A stretch of 64,000 nucleotides of DNA. It comes from Flavobacteriaceae bacterium. Its GTDB lineage: Bacteria; Bacteroidota; Bacteroidia; Flavobacteriales; Flavobacteriaceae. The notes under the pieces were generated by a model. That model was not told the DNA's origin, did not search any database, and was given only the letters and a program-made list of their open reading frames with translations. Positions within the stretch are counted from its first letter, which is position 1. Each line of letters opens with the position of its first letter. The translations under genes were made by a program, and so were the position numbers. Shown one piece after another: positions 20,031 through 28,135 of the stretch. Where the stretch lies: contig CANKLE010000004.1 of the NCBI GenBank assembly GCA_947483075.1, forward strand, positions 62,001 through 126,000, written 5' to 3'.

Positions 20031-20492
20031 TTAGTTTGTATACGTCCAGTGAGTAGTGTTTCCTTGCGCGCTTAAGGTTCCGGTTTGTGTAGTAATTATC
20101 GTTCCGTTTTTTATTACTCGTAACGTAAAACTTGAAGCTGATCCGCTGGTACCACAATTGTTGTAGTAGTTTACCCAATATTCGTATTGGCCCGTTGGAG
20201 CCGTTCCATTTACCCAAAATATATTCTCGTTAGGACCACTCGCACAACTGCCACAAAGACAATCTACATCTAGTGTTCCGGCATCTGCCGTGCGGTTAGA
20301 GTATGAAATAATTGCACCAGAGGGAGTTTTTACATACAAATCCAAATCAACATTTTCGGAATTGGTAAACTGCAAATTAAAACGAGGATTTCCGTCTTGA
20401 CCCGCTAGATTGTTTGTGTCTGAAGTTGTTGAATCAGAACTACAGGAAATTACAATCCCGCTCACAAATAGAAATAAAAGTAGTTTTTTCAT
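20031..20492 (-). CDS. Putative lipoprotein with DLDLYVKTP domain (DUF2135/YfaP-like)
   Basis: Lipobox MKKLLLFLFVSGIVISCSS; NPRFNLQFTNSENVDLDLYVKTPSGAIISYSNRT...LDVDCLCGSC; start trimmed from ORF track. Confidence 0.7.
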   Translation of the reverse strand: MKKLLLFLFVSGIVISCSSDSTTSDTNNLAGQDGNPRFNLQFTNSENVDLDLYVKTPSGAIISYSNRTADAGTLDVDCLCGSCASGPNENIFWVNGTAPTGQYEYWVNYYNNCGTSGSASSFTLRVIKNGTIITTQTGTLSAQGNTTHWTYTN

Positions 20493-20505
20493 AATTAGGT
20501 TTTTT

Positions 20506-21714
20506 TTAGTTTTTAATATAAGTCCACGTAGGTGTTGTACCACCTGTAGTAAGTGTACCCGTATGCGATTGTACAATTGTAGAATTGTTCATGACACGCA
20601 CCGTGTAGTTGGCGTTCGGGTTGGAACTCGAACAACTGCTGTAAAATTTCACATAATATTGATAGGTTCCTGCTGGTCCAGTTTGCCAAAATACATTTTC
20701 ACCCGTGCCATTTGATGTGCTGCTCCCGCATTGACAATCTACATCCAATTCTCCGCCTTGGCCTGTTCGGTTGCCATAATAAATCAATGTGCCGTCTGGT
20801 GTTTTAACGTATAAATCCAAATCATATCCGGCAGTGAATTGCAAATTAAAACGCGGATTTCCGGCGCTACCAACCAAACCGCCTCCCGTACCATCGCATT
20901 CTGGTCCTTCATTTGACGGACAAATTGCCAACGTACCACCCCCATCAGGCGTAGTAAAACTACCTGTGCTTACTTGGCCATTTTCCCAATTTACGGTATA
21001 GGTATGTTGGGTGTTTTTGGGTAAAATATACTGCACAGTACTGCAATCTGTAAATGCTACCGGGTTTCCATCAAGACCAACTAAGGTTCCAGAATTACAG
21101 AAAATTTGAGATTGTATGTTATCATAATTAAATGGAATGGTGTTCCATAAAGCATAATAGGAATCACATCGCCCACCTGGATGATAAAATTTATTTAAAC
21201 CACTAAACGAGACACCATCTACGGTCACTGTAGCTTTACAAGATTCGTCATGCGTAAAAATCACTGAGGAATTCAATAGATTTTCCCACCCACCAGTGGT
21301 TTGTAATTCGGGCACATCACCCCCAACGGTCATGGAAGAGCCATCGGGATTGGTTCCGCTCAAATAAATAGAACGTGTAGTCGTATCAATTGAACCAGTG
21401 ATATTGGTAATATTCGCAAATGCTCCTTCCGTTTGAGTAATATTGATGGCATAACTATTTCCTTGCTTTACAGAGATGCCTCTCATATTACCCGAAAGTA
21501 AATTTAAATCGGTTGATCCATTGGCGGCAATCGTAATATACCCTTCTAAAGGTGAGGTTGTCCCGTTGTTGTACAAGGTGCCTGTGAAGATTCCCGAAAA
21601 TTCAAAATCGGATAAAGAAGGTGTTTTTGCTCCGTCGTCCTTGCTACAACTCACACAGAGCAATAAAATACCGACATAGAAAAAGTGTACGGATTTAGTG
21701 AATAGTGTTTTCAT
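20506..21714 (-). CDS. Putative lipoprotein with C-terminal DLDLYVKTP domain, paralogous to the downstream gene
   Basis: Signal/lipobox FFYVGILLLCVSCSKDDG; C-terminal NPRFNLQFTAGYDLDLYVKTPDGTLIYYGNRT...LDVDCQCGSS. Confidence 0.7.
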   Translation of the reverse strand: MKTLFTKSVHFFYVGILLLCVSCSKDDGAKTPSLSDFEFSGIFTGTLYNNGTTSPLEGYITIAANGSTDLNLLSGNMRGISVKQGNSYAINITQTEGAFANITNITGSIDTTTRSIYLSGTNPDGSSMTVGGDVPELQTTGGWENLLNSSVIFTHDESCKATVTVDGVSFSGLNKFYHPGGRCDSYYALWNTIPFNYDNIQSQIFCNSGTLVGLDGNPVAFTDCSTVQYILPKNTQHTYTVNWENGQVSTGSFTTPDGGGTLAICPSNEGPECDGTGGGLVGSAGNPRFNLQFTAGYDLDLYVKTPDGTLIYYGNRTGQGGELDVDCQCGSSTSNGTGENVFWQTGPAGTYQYYVKFYSSCSSSNPNANYTVRVMNNSTIVQSHTGTLTTGGTTPTWTYIKN

Positions 21715-21757
21715 TAGTTTTTTTAACAAATAAACTGCATACTACAACTTATGTCAA

Positions 21758-21773
21758 TACCCATTTGTGGGTA
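21758..21773. promoter_or_regulatory. Palindromic candidate operator TACCCA-TTTG-TGGGTA
   Basis: Perfect 6-bp inverted repeat with 4-nt spacer; matches a second copy at 24318-24333. Confidence 0.6.
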
Positions 21774-21789
21774 AATCACAATGATACTA

Positions 21790-23571
21790 TTATTTTATTG
21801 GGAGATTAATTTGCACGACAGTGCCCTGATTTAAAGTACTGGTAATTTCAAAACTGCCTCGATAATTCTGGATGCGTTTTTGGCTATTCTCTAACCCAAA
21901 CCCAAAAGGCACCTGGTCGGTATTAAACCCTACCCCATCATCAGTAATTTGAACTAAATAATGTGTCGGATATGCATAAAATTCAACCATTACAGCTTGA
22001 GCTTTTCCGTGATTGCTCGCGTTATTAATGAGTTCTAAGACAATTAAATACACATCATAAATCCATTCCTCTTCAATTATCTCGGGAAAATTGTAAGTAT
22101 ATAGCTCAATTTTAGGAATTGCCACGGTGCGCGAACGGCTCTCAATTTGGTTATGTAAACTGGCATATAACGCGCCTTCATCGAGCGATTTGGGAAGAAT
22201 TTGGTGGGAAATCATACGAATATCATTTGACAATTCGGCCATGGAATCATTAACCTGTTGATATTGCTTAAGTTGGATGAGTTGCCTGATGTAGGCCAAT
22301 TGACTGCCAATATTATCGTGAATTAAATTGGCAATAGAGCGGCGTTCACGCACTTGGGTTTGCGAGATGACTTGGATGGTTTTGTAGCGTTCGTCTATTA
22401 AATCGATAACCAGTTGCGAGTTCTCTTTATGAGTATTCATGTATTTGTTGGTGAGGATATACCCAAACAATAGTGCCTCATACAAAAAGACAAAGACCAA
22501 CAAATTCTCCGGAAAACTGGCTTGTATCACTTTAAAAGATCGCAATAAAATGGCATGACCCCATAACAAATGAGGCCAAAAAGTGAGCAACATTAAATAA
22601 GACGGTTTAGATTCGTAGCGAATGTTGCGAAAAACGGCAAATACCATATAAATAAAACTCAACGTGATGGCAGAAAAGACCAAGTAAAAACAAATCTTTA
22701 AAATAAAATTCCATTCTAATGCATAGAAAAAAAGAGAGAGAAAAATAATTGATGTCGTTACCCACAAACTCAATAGTATGTGTCTAAATGGCTTGGGTTG
22801 GTAATTTTTTAAATTGGTAAAACTGCAAATAAGCCTCGTTAAGATCACAAACCAAATTGTTGAGGCGTAAATGTGCAGCTCACTAAAGTATAAGAAATGA
22901 GGAAACAGGGTGAATTTGGCATAATTAGAATAACTCACTATGTACAGAATCGAGCAAATTGAATACAAGGTGTAGTAAAAGTAAACCGGTCGTTTAGTGA
23001 TTCGATATAAGCTAATATTGAGCAACATTAAAATTAATATAACCCCTATAAATACCGAGATTACAATCAATTTAGCATTCGAAAGTTTTACCAACTCGGT
23101 TACCGATTCTAGACCATACGAAAACTCAAAAAAAGAAGTGGTTTTCTTTAATTTCACCAAACAGCTTTTTTGTTCCTTAGCTTTCAGCTCAAAAACAAAC
23201 GAATGATAAGATAAAAACTGAGCTTCATTGGCAGTTCGATCGCCCAGCATTCGGATGCGATTGGGTTCGTAACACACCAAACTGTCTATGTTGTTGTTGT
23301 AGAAGGATAATCCGAAGCGTTGGGTATGTGCGGTGGTATTGGTAAACCTAAAACGGCACCAAACCGTGGCGTTTTCATTGTAACCAATATTGATGTGCCG
23401 ATCTGCTGGCAACGTTTTCCAAGCCGATTTAGGTAAATTTGTTGGCGTATATTGCGAGGTAGAATCAACCAAATACTGCGCTGACTGGCGCACAGCAGGA
23501 AAATCAAATTGCGCTTGAGCAGTGAAACTCAGTATGAGTAAACTAAGAAAATAAATTATTCTCATGCGCAA
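21790..23571 (-). CDS. Sensor histidine kinase, 7TM-DISM type with LytS/NarX-like kinase core
   Basis: N-terminal extracellular DISM-like domain, seven hydrophobic segments, RSIANLIHDNIGSQLAYIRQL, ELINNASNHGKA, DDGVGFN, GFGLENSQKRI. Confidence 0.88.
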   Translation of the reverse strand: MRMRIIYFLSLLILSFTAQAQFDFPAVRQSAQYLVDSTSQYTPTNLPKSAWKTLPADRHINIGYNENATVWCRFRFTNTTAHTQRFGLSFYNNNIDSLVCYEPNRIRMLGDRTANEAQFLSYHSFVFELKAKEQKSCLVKLKKTTSFFEFSYGLESVTELVKLSNAKLIVISVFIGVILILMLLNISLYRITKRPVYFYYTLYSICSILYIVSYSNYAKFTLFPHFLYFSELHIYASTIWFVILTRLICSFTNLKNYQPKPFRHILLSLWVTTSIIFLSLFFYALEWNFILKICFYLVFSAITLSFIYMVFAVFRNIRYESKPSYLMLLTFWPHLLWGHAILLRSFKVIQASFPENLLVFVFLYEALLFGYILTNKYMNTHKENSQLVIDLIDERYKTIQVISQTQVRERRSIANLIHDNIGSQLAYIRQLIQLKQYQQVNDSMAELSNDIRMISHQILPKSLDEGALYASLHNQIESRSRTVAIPKIELYTYNFPEIIEEEWIYDVYLIVLELINNASNHGKAQAVMVEFYAYPTHYLVQITDDGVGFNTDQVPFGFGLENSQKRIQNYRGSFEITSTLNQGTVVQINLPIK

Positions 23572-24175
23572 ATTTAATGAGCGAACTGCTGTTGGATATT
23601 TCTAGCTTTTTGTTGATGTTTTTGCGGTGTGTATCTACGGTGGTTTTACTGATAAATAATTCGGAAGCAATTTCCTTGCTGGTTTTTCCTTCAATAATCA
23701 ACCGAATGATTTGTTTTTCTTGGGCCGAAAGAGAAAATTTCTTGAGTTGGGCTTTGTCCTTGTTGTCAAAATCGGGGATGCCTTTTTTGGTAGTACTGGC
23801 CTGGTAAAAGTCGTGTGATTTAGACTCAATTACTGCTATCAATTCTTCAATGGGGGTTTCTTTGGGCAAAAATGCATCTACACCAAGCCGAGCAGCTTTA
23901 TTTACCAGAAATTCCTCAAAATAGGCCGAGAGAATAATGACTTTGGCTTTGGGATGAATTTTTTTGAACTGCTGAATCAATTGAAAACCGTCGCGTTCGT
24001 CAATATTCAAATCACAGAGAAACACATCTACCGCTGCCGATGTAAAGTAATTTTGGCATTGATCGGAATCGCTAAACAAGGTGATGTCGTAATCCGTGCC
24101 AAATTTCTTTAACACCTCTGACAGTCCATTCAAAAACAGCAAATGATCATCACAAATAAGAATTTTTTTATGCAT
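23543..24175 (-). CDS. LuxR/NarL-family response regulator
   Basis: Receiver ILICDDHLLFLNGL...VFLCDLNIDERDGFQL; HTH LSAQEKQIIRLIIEGKTSKEIASELFISKTTVDTHRKNINKKL. Confidence 0.92.
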   Translation of the reverse strand: MHKKILICDDHLLFLNGLSEVLKKFGTDYDITLFSDSDQCQNYFTSAAVDVFLCDLNIDERDGFQLIQQFKKIHPKAKVIILSAYFEEFLVNKAARLGVDAFLPKETPIEELIAVIESKSHDFYQASTTKKGIPDFDNKDKAQLKKFSLSAQEKQIIRLIIEGKTSKEIASELFISKTTVDTHRKNINKKLEISNSSSLIKFAHENNLFS

Positions 24176-24317
24176 CAGGTGTAGTTTTAGAATTACATTG
24201 GCTATAGCATCGTACTAATTAACTTTCTAGCCAAAAAGCAGAACTAAAGTAGGCAAATAAAGTTGATTTGAAGAAATAACGAAATACAAACATACTCGCA
24301 AATAAAAAGCAAACAAA

Positions 24318-24333
24318 TACCTATTTGTGGGTA
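24318..24333. promoter_or_regulatory. Second copy of palindromic candidate operator (TACCTA-TTTG-TGGGTA)
   Basis: Matches the 21758 site with one mismatch in the core; flanks also conserved (aatacc-atttgtgggta-at-ac). Confidence 0.55.
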
Positions 24334-24342
24334 TATTACCCC

Positions 24343-24373
24343 ATAAAAAAAGCCTCCCAGTGGGAGGCTTTTT
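24343..24373 (-). terminator. Rho-independent terminator (OMP gene)
   Basis: aaaaaaagcctcccagtgggaggcttttt. Confidence 0.85.
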
Positions 24374-24387
24374 AAAGATATATTCGA

Positions 24388-24927
24388 TTAGAATTTGTAA
24401 CCAAAAGAAACAGAAATCACATTATTTTTATACGTTTCATAAGTAGTGTCTTTATTTAAAGCCGACATACCCATATTGTAACGCAAGTCTAACATCATGT
24501 TTTCGTTTAAATCATACCCAGCGCCTAAATTCAAACCAAAATCAGTAGTGTTGTATCCGTCTTTTACATCAGCTCCACCTTCTTTAGCCGACATTAACAA
24601 ACCAATTTGAGGTCCCGCTTGAATGTTGAACGTTTCACCTACATAATACTTGGCCATTACAGGGATATTAATGTACGTTAAGTCTATAGATCCACCTGTA
24701 TAAGTACATCCTTGATTCGAGTACACCAACTCCGGTTGGATGGCAAATTTGTCAGAGGCTTTGAACTCTAATAAACCACCAATGTGAAATGTGGTTTTGG
24801 CTGAAGTTCCAGTAGCTCCTGCAATAGAAGCAGAATTGATTCCCCCTTTAACTCCAAATTTCATGTCTTGCGCGTTTGCAAAACCGAATGCACCTACTGC
24901 GATAGCAGCTAAAATAATTTTTTTCAT
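24388..24927 (-). CDS. Porin family / outer membrane beta-barrel protein
   Basis: MKKIILAAIAVGAFGFANAQDMKFGVKGGINSASIAG...; PorT-like beta-barrel ending SVSFGYKF. Confidence 0.82.
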   Translation of the reverse strand: MKKIILAAIAVGAFGFANAQDMKFGVKGGINSASIAGATGTSAKTTFHIGGLLEFKASDKFAIQPELVYSNQGCTYTGGSIDLTYINIPVMAKYYVGETFNIQAGPQIGLLMSAKEGGADVKDGYNTTDFGLNLGAGYDLNENMMLDLRYNMGMSALNKDTTYETYKNNVISVSFGYKF

Positions 24928-25021
24928 ACTAAATGTTTGTTATGATTAATAATAGTTAAATGTAAAATTACCTCTTTATTTATTTTGCTTCTGTAGTTAT
25001 TCTTATAAACAAAACTATTAA

Positions 25022-25050
25022 CAAAAAAAGCCTCCCAGTGGGAGGCTTTC
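25022..25050 (-). terminator. Rho-independent terminator (near-duplicate of the one at 24343)
   Basis: aaaaaaagcctcccagtgggaggctttc. Confidence 0.85.
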
Positions 25051-25070
25051 TTATGCAATAATAAATTCGA

Positions 25071-25694
25071 TTAGAATTTGTAGATCAAACCAACTTTAGC
25101 AGCAGCAAAAATGTTGTTGTATTGTTTGTTGATGTCCAAGGTCATAGAAGTAGTTTTTACGTCGCCAGTTTTTGAAGTATTGTAGCTAAACACATCGTTC
25201 AAACCAAAATCTACAGCCCATTTAGAAGTAATCCAGTAGTTTACTCCAATACCAGCACCTAAACCAAGTGTAGCAGTTTTTTCTGCACCATTACCACCGT
25301 TGTCATTTGAACCAGAAACTAATCCAAAGTTTGTATAGGTTTTGAAACGCTCACCTACATTTAAAAAGTAGTATCTACCACCAATTTTGATGTTAGTCTG
25401 TTTTGATTTATCAGCATCTACTGCAGGAGTTGTTCCAACAGCTGGTTTTGCAGCTAAATCATTTGCAGTTAATTCTAACCCAACTGTCAAAGCCAAATTG
25501 TCAGATAAAAAATAACCAAATTCTGGAGCAATTGTGTTTGAAGTAGATTTTACACCTCCATTATCTTCAGAAAAATAGTGAATTGTACCACCTAAATACA
25601 TGTCTCCTGAGGCGAAACCATAAGACTCTTTGTCTTGCGCGTTAGCAAAACCGAATGCACATACTGCAATTGCAGATAAAATAATTTTTTTCAT
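25071..25694 (-). CDS. Outer membrane beta-barrel protein
   Basis: MKKIILSAIAVCAFGFANAQDKESYGFASGDMYLGGTIHYFSED...; C-terminal strand KVGLIYKF. Confidence 0.82.
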   Translation of the reverse strand: MKKIILSAIAVCAFGFANAQDKESYGFASGDMYLGGTIHYFSEDNGGVKSTSNTIAPEFGYFLSDNLALTVGLELTANDLAAKPAVGTTPAVDADKSKQTNIKIGGRYYFLNVGERFKTYTNFGLVSGSNDNGGNGAEKTATLGLGAGIGVNYWITSKWAVDFGLNDVFSYNTSKTGDVKTTSMTLDINKQYNNIFAAAKVGLIYKF

Positions 25695-25978
25695 AATTAA
25701 AGTTTGTTTAAAATTAGTATGTCAAAAGTATAGGGAACAAAAACGTTTTCGTTAAAATGAAATCTGCAGTTATTAACAAAGTTATTAACAAAGAATAATA
25801 GCTGAGTAGAATAAAACCCCATAAATAGTACTAAACCTCAGCCGCGGCACAAAAAAATGTTGATAACCCCAACTGTTTCTATAAATTGGTTCGTAGTTGA
25901 ATTGGTTTTATTCTCTCTCATTTGGGGTAAAGAGATTAAAAATTAGTATGGTTTACCATAATAAAAAAACTGCTAAAT

Positions 25979-26011
25979 AAAAAAAGCCCTTATGCAATGC
26001 AAAAGGGCTTT
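25979..26011 (-). terminator. Rho-independent terminator
   Basis: aaagcccttatgcaatgcaaaagggcttt. Confidence 0.75.
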
Positions 26012-26029
26012 GAGTTTATTCAAGTAGAA

Positions 26030-26497
26030 TTATTTTCTGATTAATTTAATGTAAGTATCGACAAGAGTTATATTATCCATATCATAAACTTGTCCAATTA
26101 ATTCTGAGCCAGAAAGTGAGACGATGTGAAATTTGCTTTCCCCCGTAGTTGGTGGCGTTGTGGAATCATCAACATAAGTAAAGATTAGATCATCCCCTTC
26201 TTTCCGCCATGTACTCGAAAAGCTTGATGGTGCATTGCTTTGTAACTCACAAACATTTGTTTGTGTATTGACAGAATAACTCTCTGAGTATATACTGCCA
26301 TCGGCATTATATTGTTCAAAACTTTGAGCCTCACAAGCATCATCTGTATTCGTGGCCCAAACGATAGTTGTTCCACTTCCTTTTGCACCATCTGTATAAA
26401 AGTGCCATTTTCCTACTACACTGGGTGCGCTTTCTTTGCTGCACGAAAGAGTAATCACGGCGGCTATTAAGCCTAAAATCAATGTTATTTTTTTCAT
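26030..26497 (-). CDS. Lipocalin-like putative lipoprotein
   Basis: Lipobox LIAAVITLSCSKES; VVGKWHFYTDG...FEQYNADGSIYSESY layout. Confidence 0.6.
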   Translation of the reverse strand: MKKITLILGLIAAVITLSCSKESAPSVVGKWHFYTDGAKGSGTTIVWATNTDDACEAQSFEQYNADGSIYSESYSVNTQTNVCELQSNAPSSFSSTWRKEGDDLIFTYVDDSTTPPTTGESKFHIVSLSGSELIGQVYDMDNITLVDTYIKLIRK

Positions 26498-26523
26498 TTT
26501 GTTTTAGTTTAGATCGGGATTAA

Positions 26524-27048
26524 TTAAAATACGATATATCCTATTGAAACCGAAAGATTACGCGTAGCATTTCCTTCATAGATCAATTCAGAACCTAAAT
26601 AATAACGTGCACCAATGTTTAATTTATCCATTTGATAAGAGAAATCCAACAACATTCCTTGGTCGTTTGCAGGGGTTAATTTAGTAGTTCCAAAATCTGA
26701 TTTTTGTTGACCACCCCAACCATATGCATATTGGTATCCGAAACCTAAAGCTAAATCGCCAAATTTGCGTTTCAAAATAACAGGAATATCAATAAAGGTA
26801 TAATCTGTAGTTGTTCTACCAATTTCATAGGAAATCGTGTTGTAGTTTAATTCCCCTTGAAGGGCAACATTATCACTGATGTCCATGTTTTCGAAATAAC
26901 CTATTCCGAAATTTAATTTTCCTTTGGCATCATTTTTTACATCATCTGTAAAGGCCGGTGAGTTCAAAATAAACTTAAATCCGCCTTGTATATCTTGTGC
27001 TTGCATACTGATCGTAAACAAAGCAAAAATTGCTATAATTTTTTTCAT
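26524..27048 (-). CDS. Outer membrane beta-barrel protein
   Basis: Signal peptide, IDIPVILKRKFGDLALGFGYQYAYG..., C-terminal LSVSIGYIVF. Confidence 0.65.
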   Translation of the reverse strand: MKKIIAIFALFTISMQAQDIQGGFKFILNSPAFTDDVKNDAKGKLNFGIGYFENMDISDNVALQGELNYNTISYEIGRTTTDYTFIDIPVILKRKFGDLALGFGYQYAYGWGGQQKSDFGTTKLTPANDQGMLLDFSYQMDKLNIGARYYLGSELIYEGNATRNLSVSIGYIVF

Positions 27049-27080
27049 GTTATCTCTATTATACTAGTGTTAAACTTGGG

Positions 27081-27566
27081 TTATCTGGCGATAAAATCAC
27101 CTTTGTAATTTGGACTGCAATGGTCACAATACTCTTGTTGGTAAATTTTGTTAATTGTACCCGCATATCCATTTACTTTCACGTGTATTCTTTTGAAGAA
27201 TACCCATCTTTCAATATCAACAACATAATTTGGATGAACAATCAAATCCGTTTTAGAATCAATCACCGCTTTGTAGGCAGCTGCAGATTTGGCACGATTC
27301 ACTTTTGAAGAGAATAAGCCCGATTTGGCTGAATAGTCTACACCCTCGGCATAACTTTTGTCTCCAGAAAGTCTAAAGCATAAAAAATAAAGCGCATTAG
27401 ATTCTCCAGCGATTTTCTTAGTCACATCTACAGTAATATCTGCATCGAGTGGTCTAATGTTTTCTCCTACCGAAATAGGGGTAGAAATTGTACCCGCTAA
27501 AGTTGATTTACAACTTGTGGTCATTAATGCCAAGGCAAGGATTGGCAATAAAAGCATTTTTTTCAT
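27081..27566 (-). CDS. Hypothetical lipoprotein
   Basis: MKKMLLLPILALALMTTSCKSTLAGTI lipobox; no further family recognised. Confidence 0.6.
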   Translation of the reverse strand: MKKMLLLPILALALMTTSCKSTLAGTISTPISVGENIRPLDADITVDVTKKIAGESNALYFLCFRLSGDKSYAEGVDYSAKSGLFSSKVNRAKSAAAYKAVIDSKTDLIVHPNYVVDIERWVFFKRIHVKVNGYAGTINKIYQQEYCDHCSPNYKGDFIAR

Positions 27567-27697
27567 AATTAGTTATTTAATGTTTATTTTTCAAAAATAG
27601 GATTTTTCACATGTACTATCGCCAAGTGGTATTATGATTTTATTAACATTTTAAGCTCCCCAATTATTTGTTACTTTTGTTTTCAAATAAACGATCC

Positions 27698-28126
27698 ATG
27701 CAATCCAAAAAAATCCTGATCATCAACGGCCCGAATTTAAACTTATTAGGTGTGCGTGAGCCTTCTATATATGGAGCTGAAACTTTTGAATCCTTTTTGG
27801 CGCAATTGCAAACAAACCATCCGGCGGCTGCGCTTTCTTATTTTCAGAGCAATATAGAAGGAGAACTTATAAACAAAATTCAAGAAGCCGGTTTTGGCGC
27901 AGTAGATGGCATCATACTCAACGCCGCCGCCTACACCCACACCTCGGTAGGTATAGCCGATGCAGTAAAAGCAATCTCCTGTCCGGTGATAGAAGTACAC
28001 ATCTCCAACACCTATGCCCGCGAGAGCTTTCGCCATCATTCCTATATCGCGCCGCATGCCAAAGGTGTAATCGTGGGTTTCGGATTACACAGTTATACCT
28101 TGGCCTTGCAATCGTTTTTACTTTAA
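27698..28126 (+). CDS. aroQ: Type II 3-dehydroquinate dehydratase
   Basis: KKILIINGPNLNLLGVREPSIYG...NAAAYTHTSVGIADAV...EVHISNTYARESFRHHS; TACTTTTG -7 element at 27672-27679. Confidence 0.95.
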   Translation: MQSKKILIINGPNLNLLGVREPSIYGAETFESFLAQLQTNHPAAALSYFQSNIEGELINKIQEAGFGAVDGIILNAAAYTHTSVGIADAVKAISCPVIEVHISNTYARESFRHHSYIAPHAKGVIVGFGLHSYTLALQSFLL

Positions 28127-28135
28127 TAATAAGAT

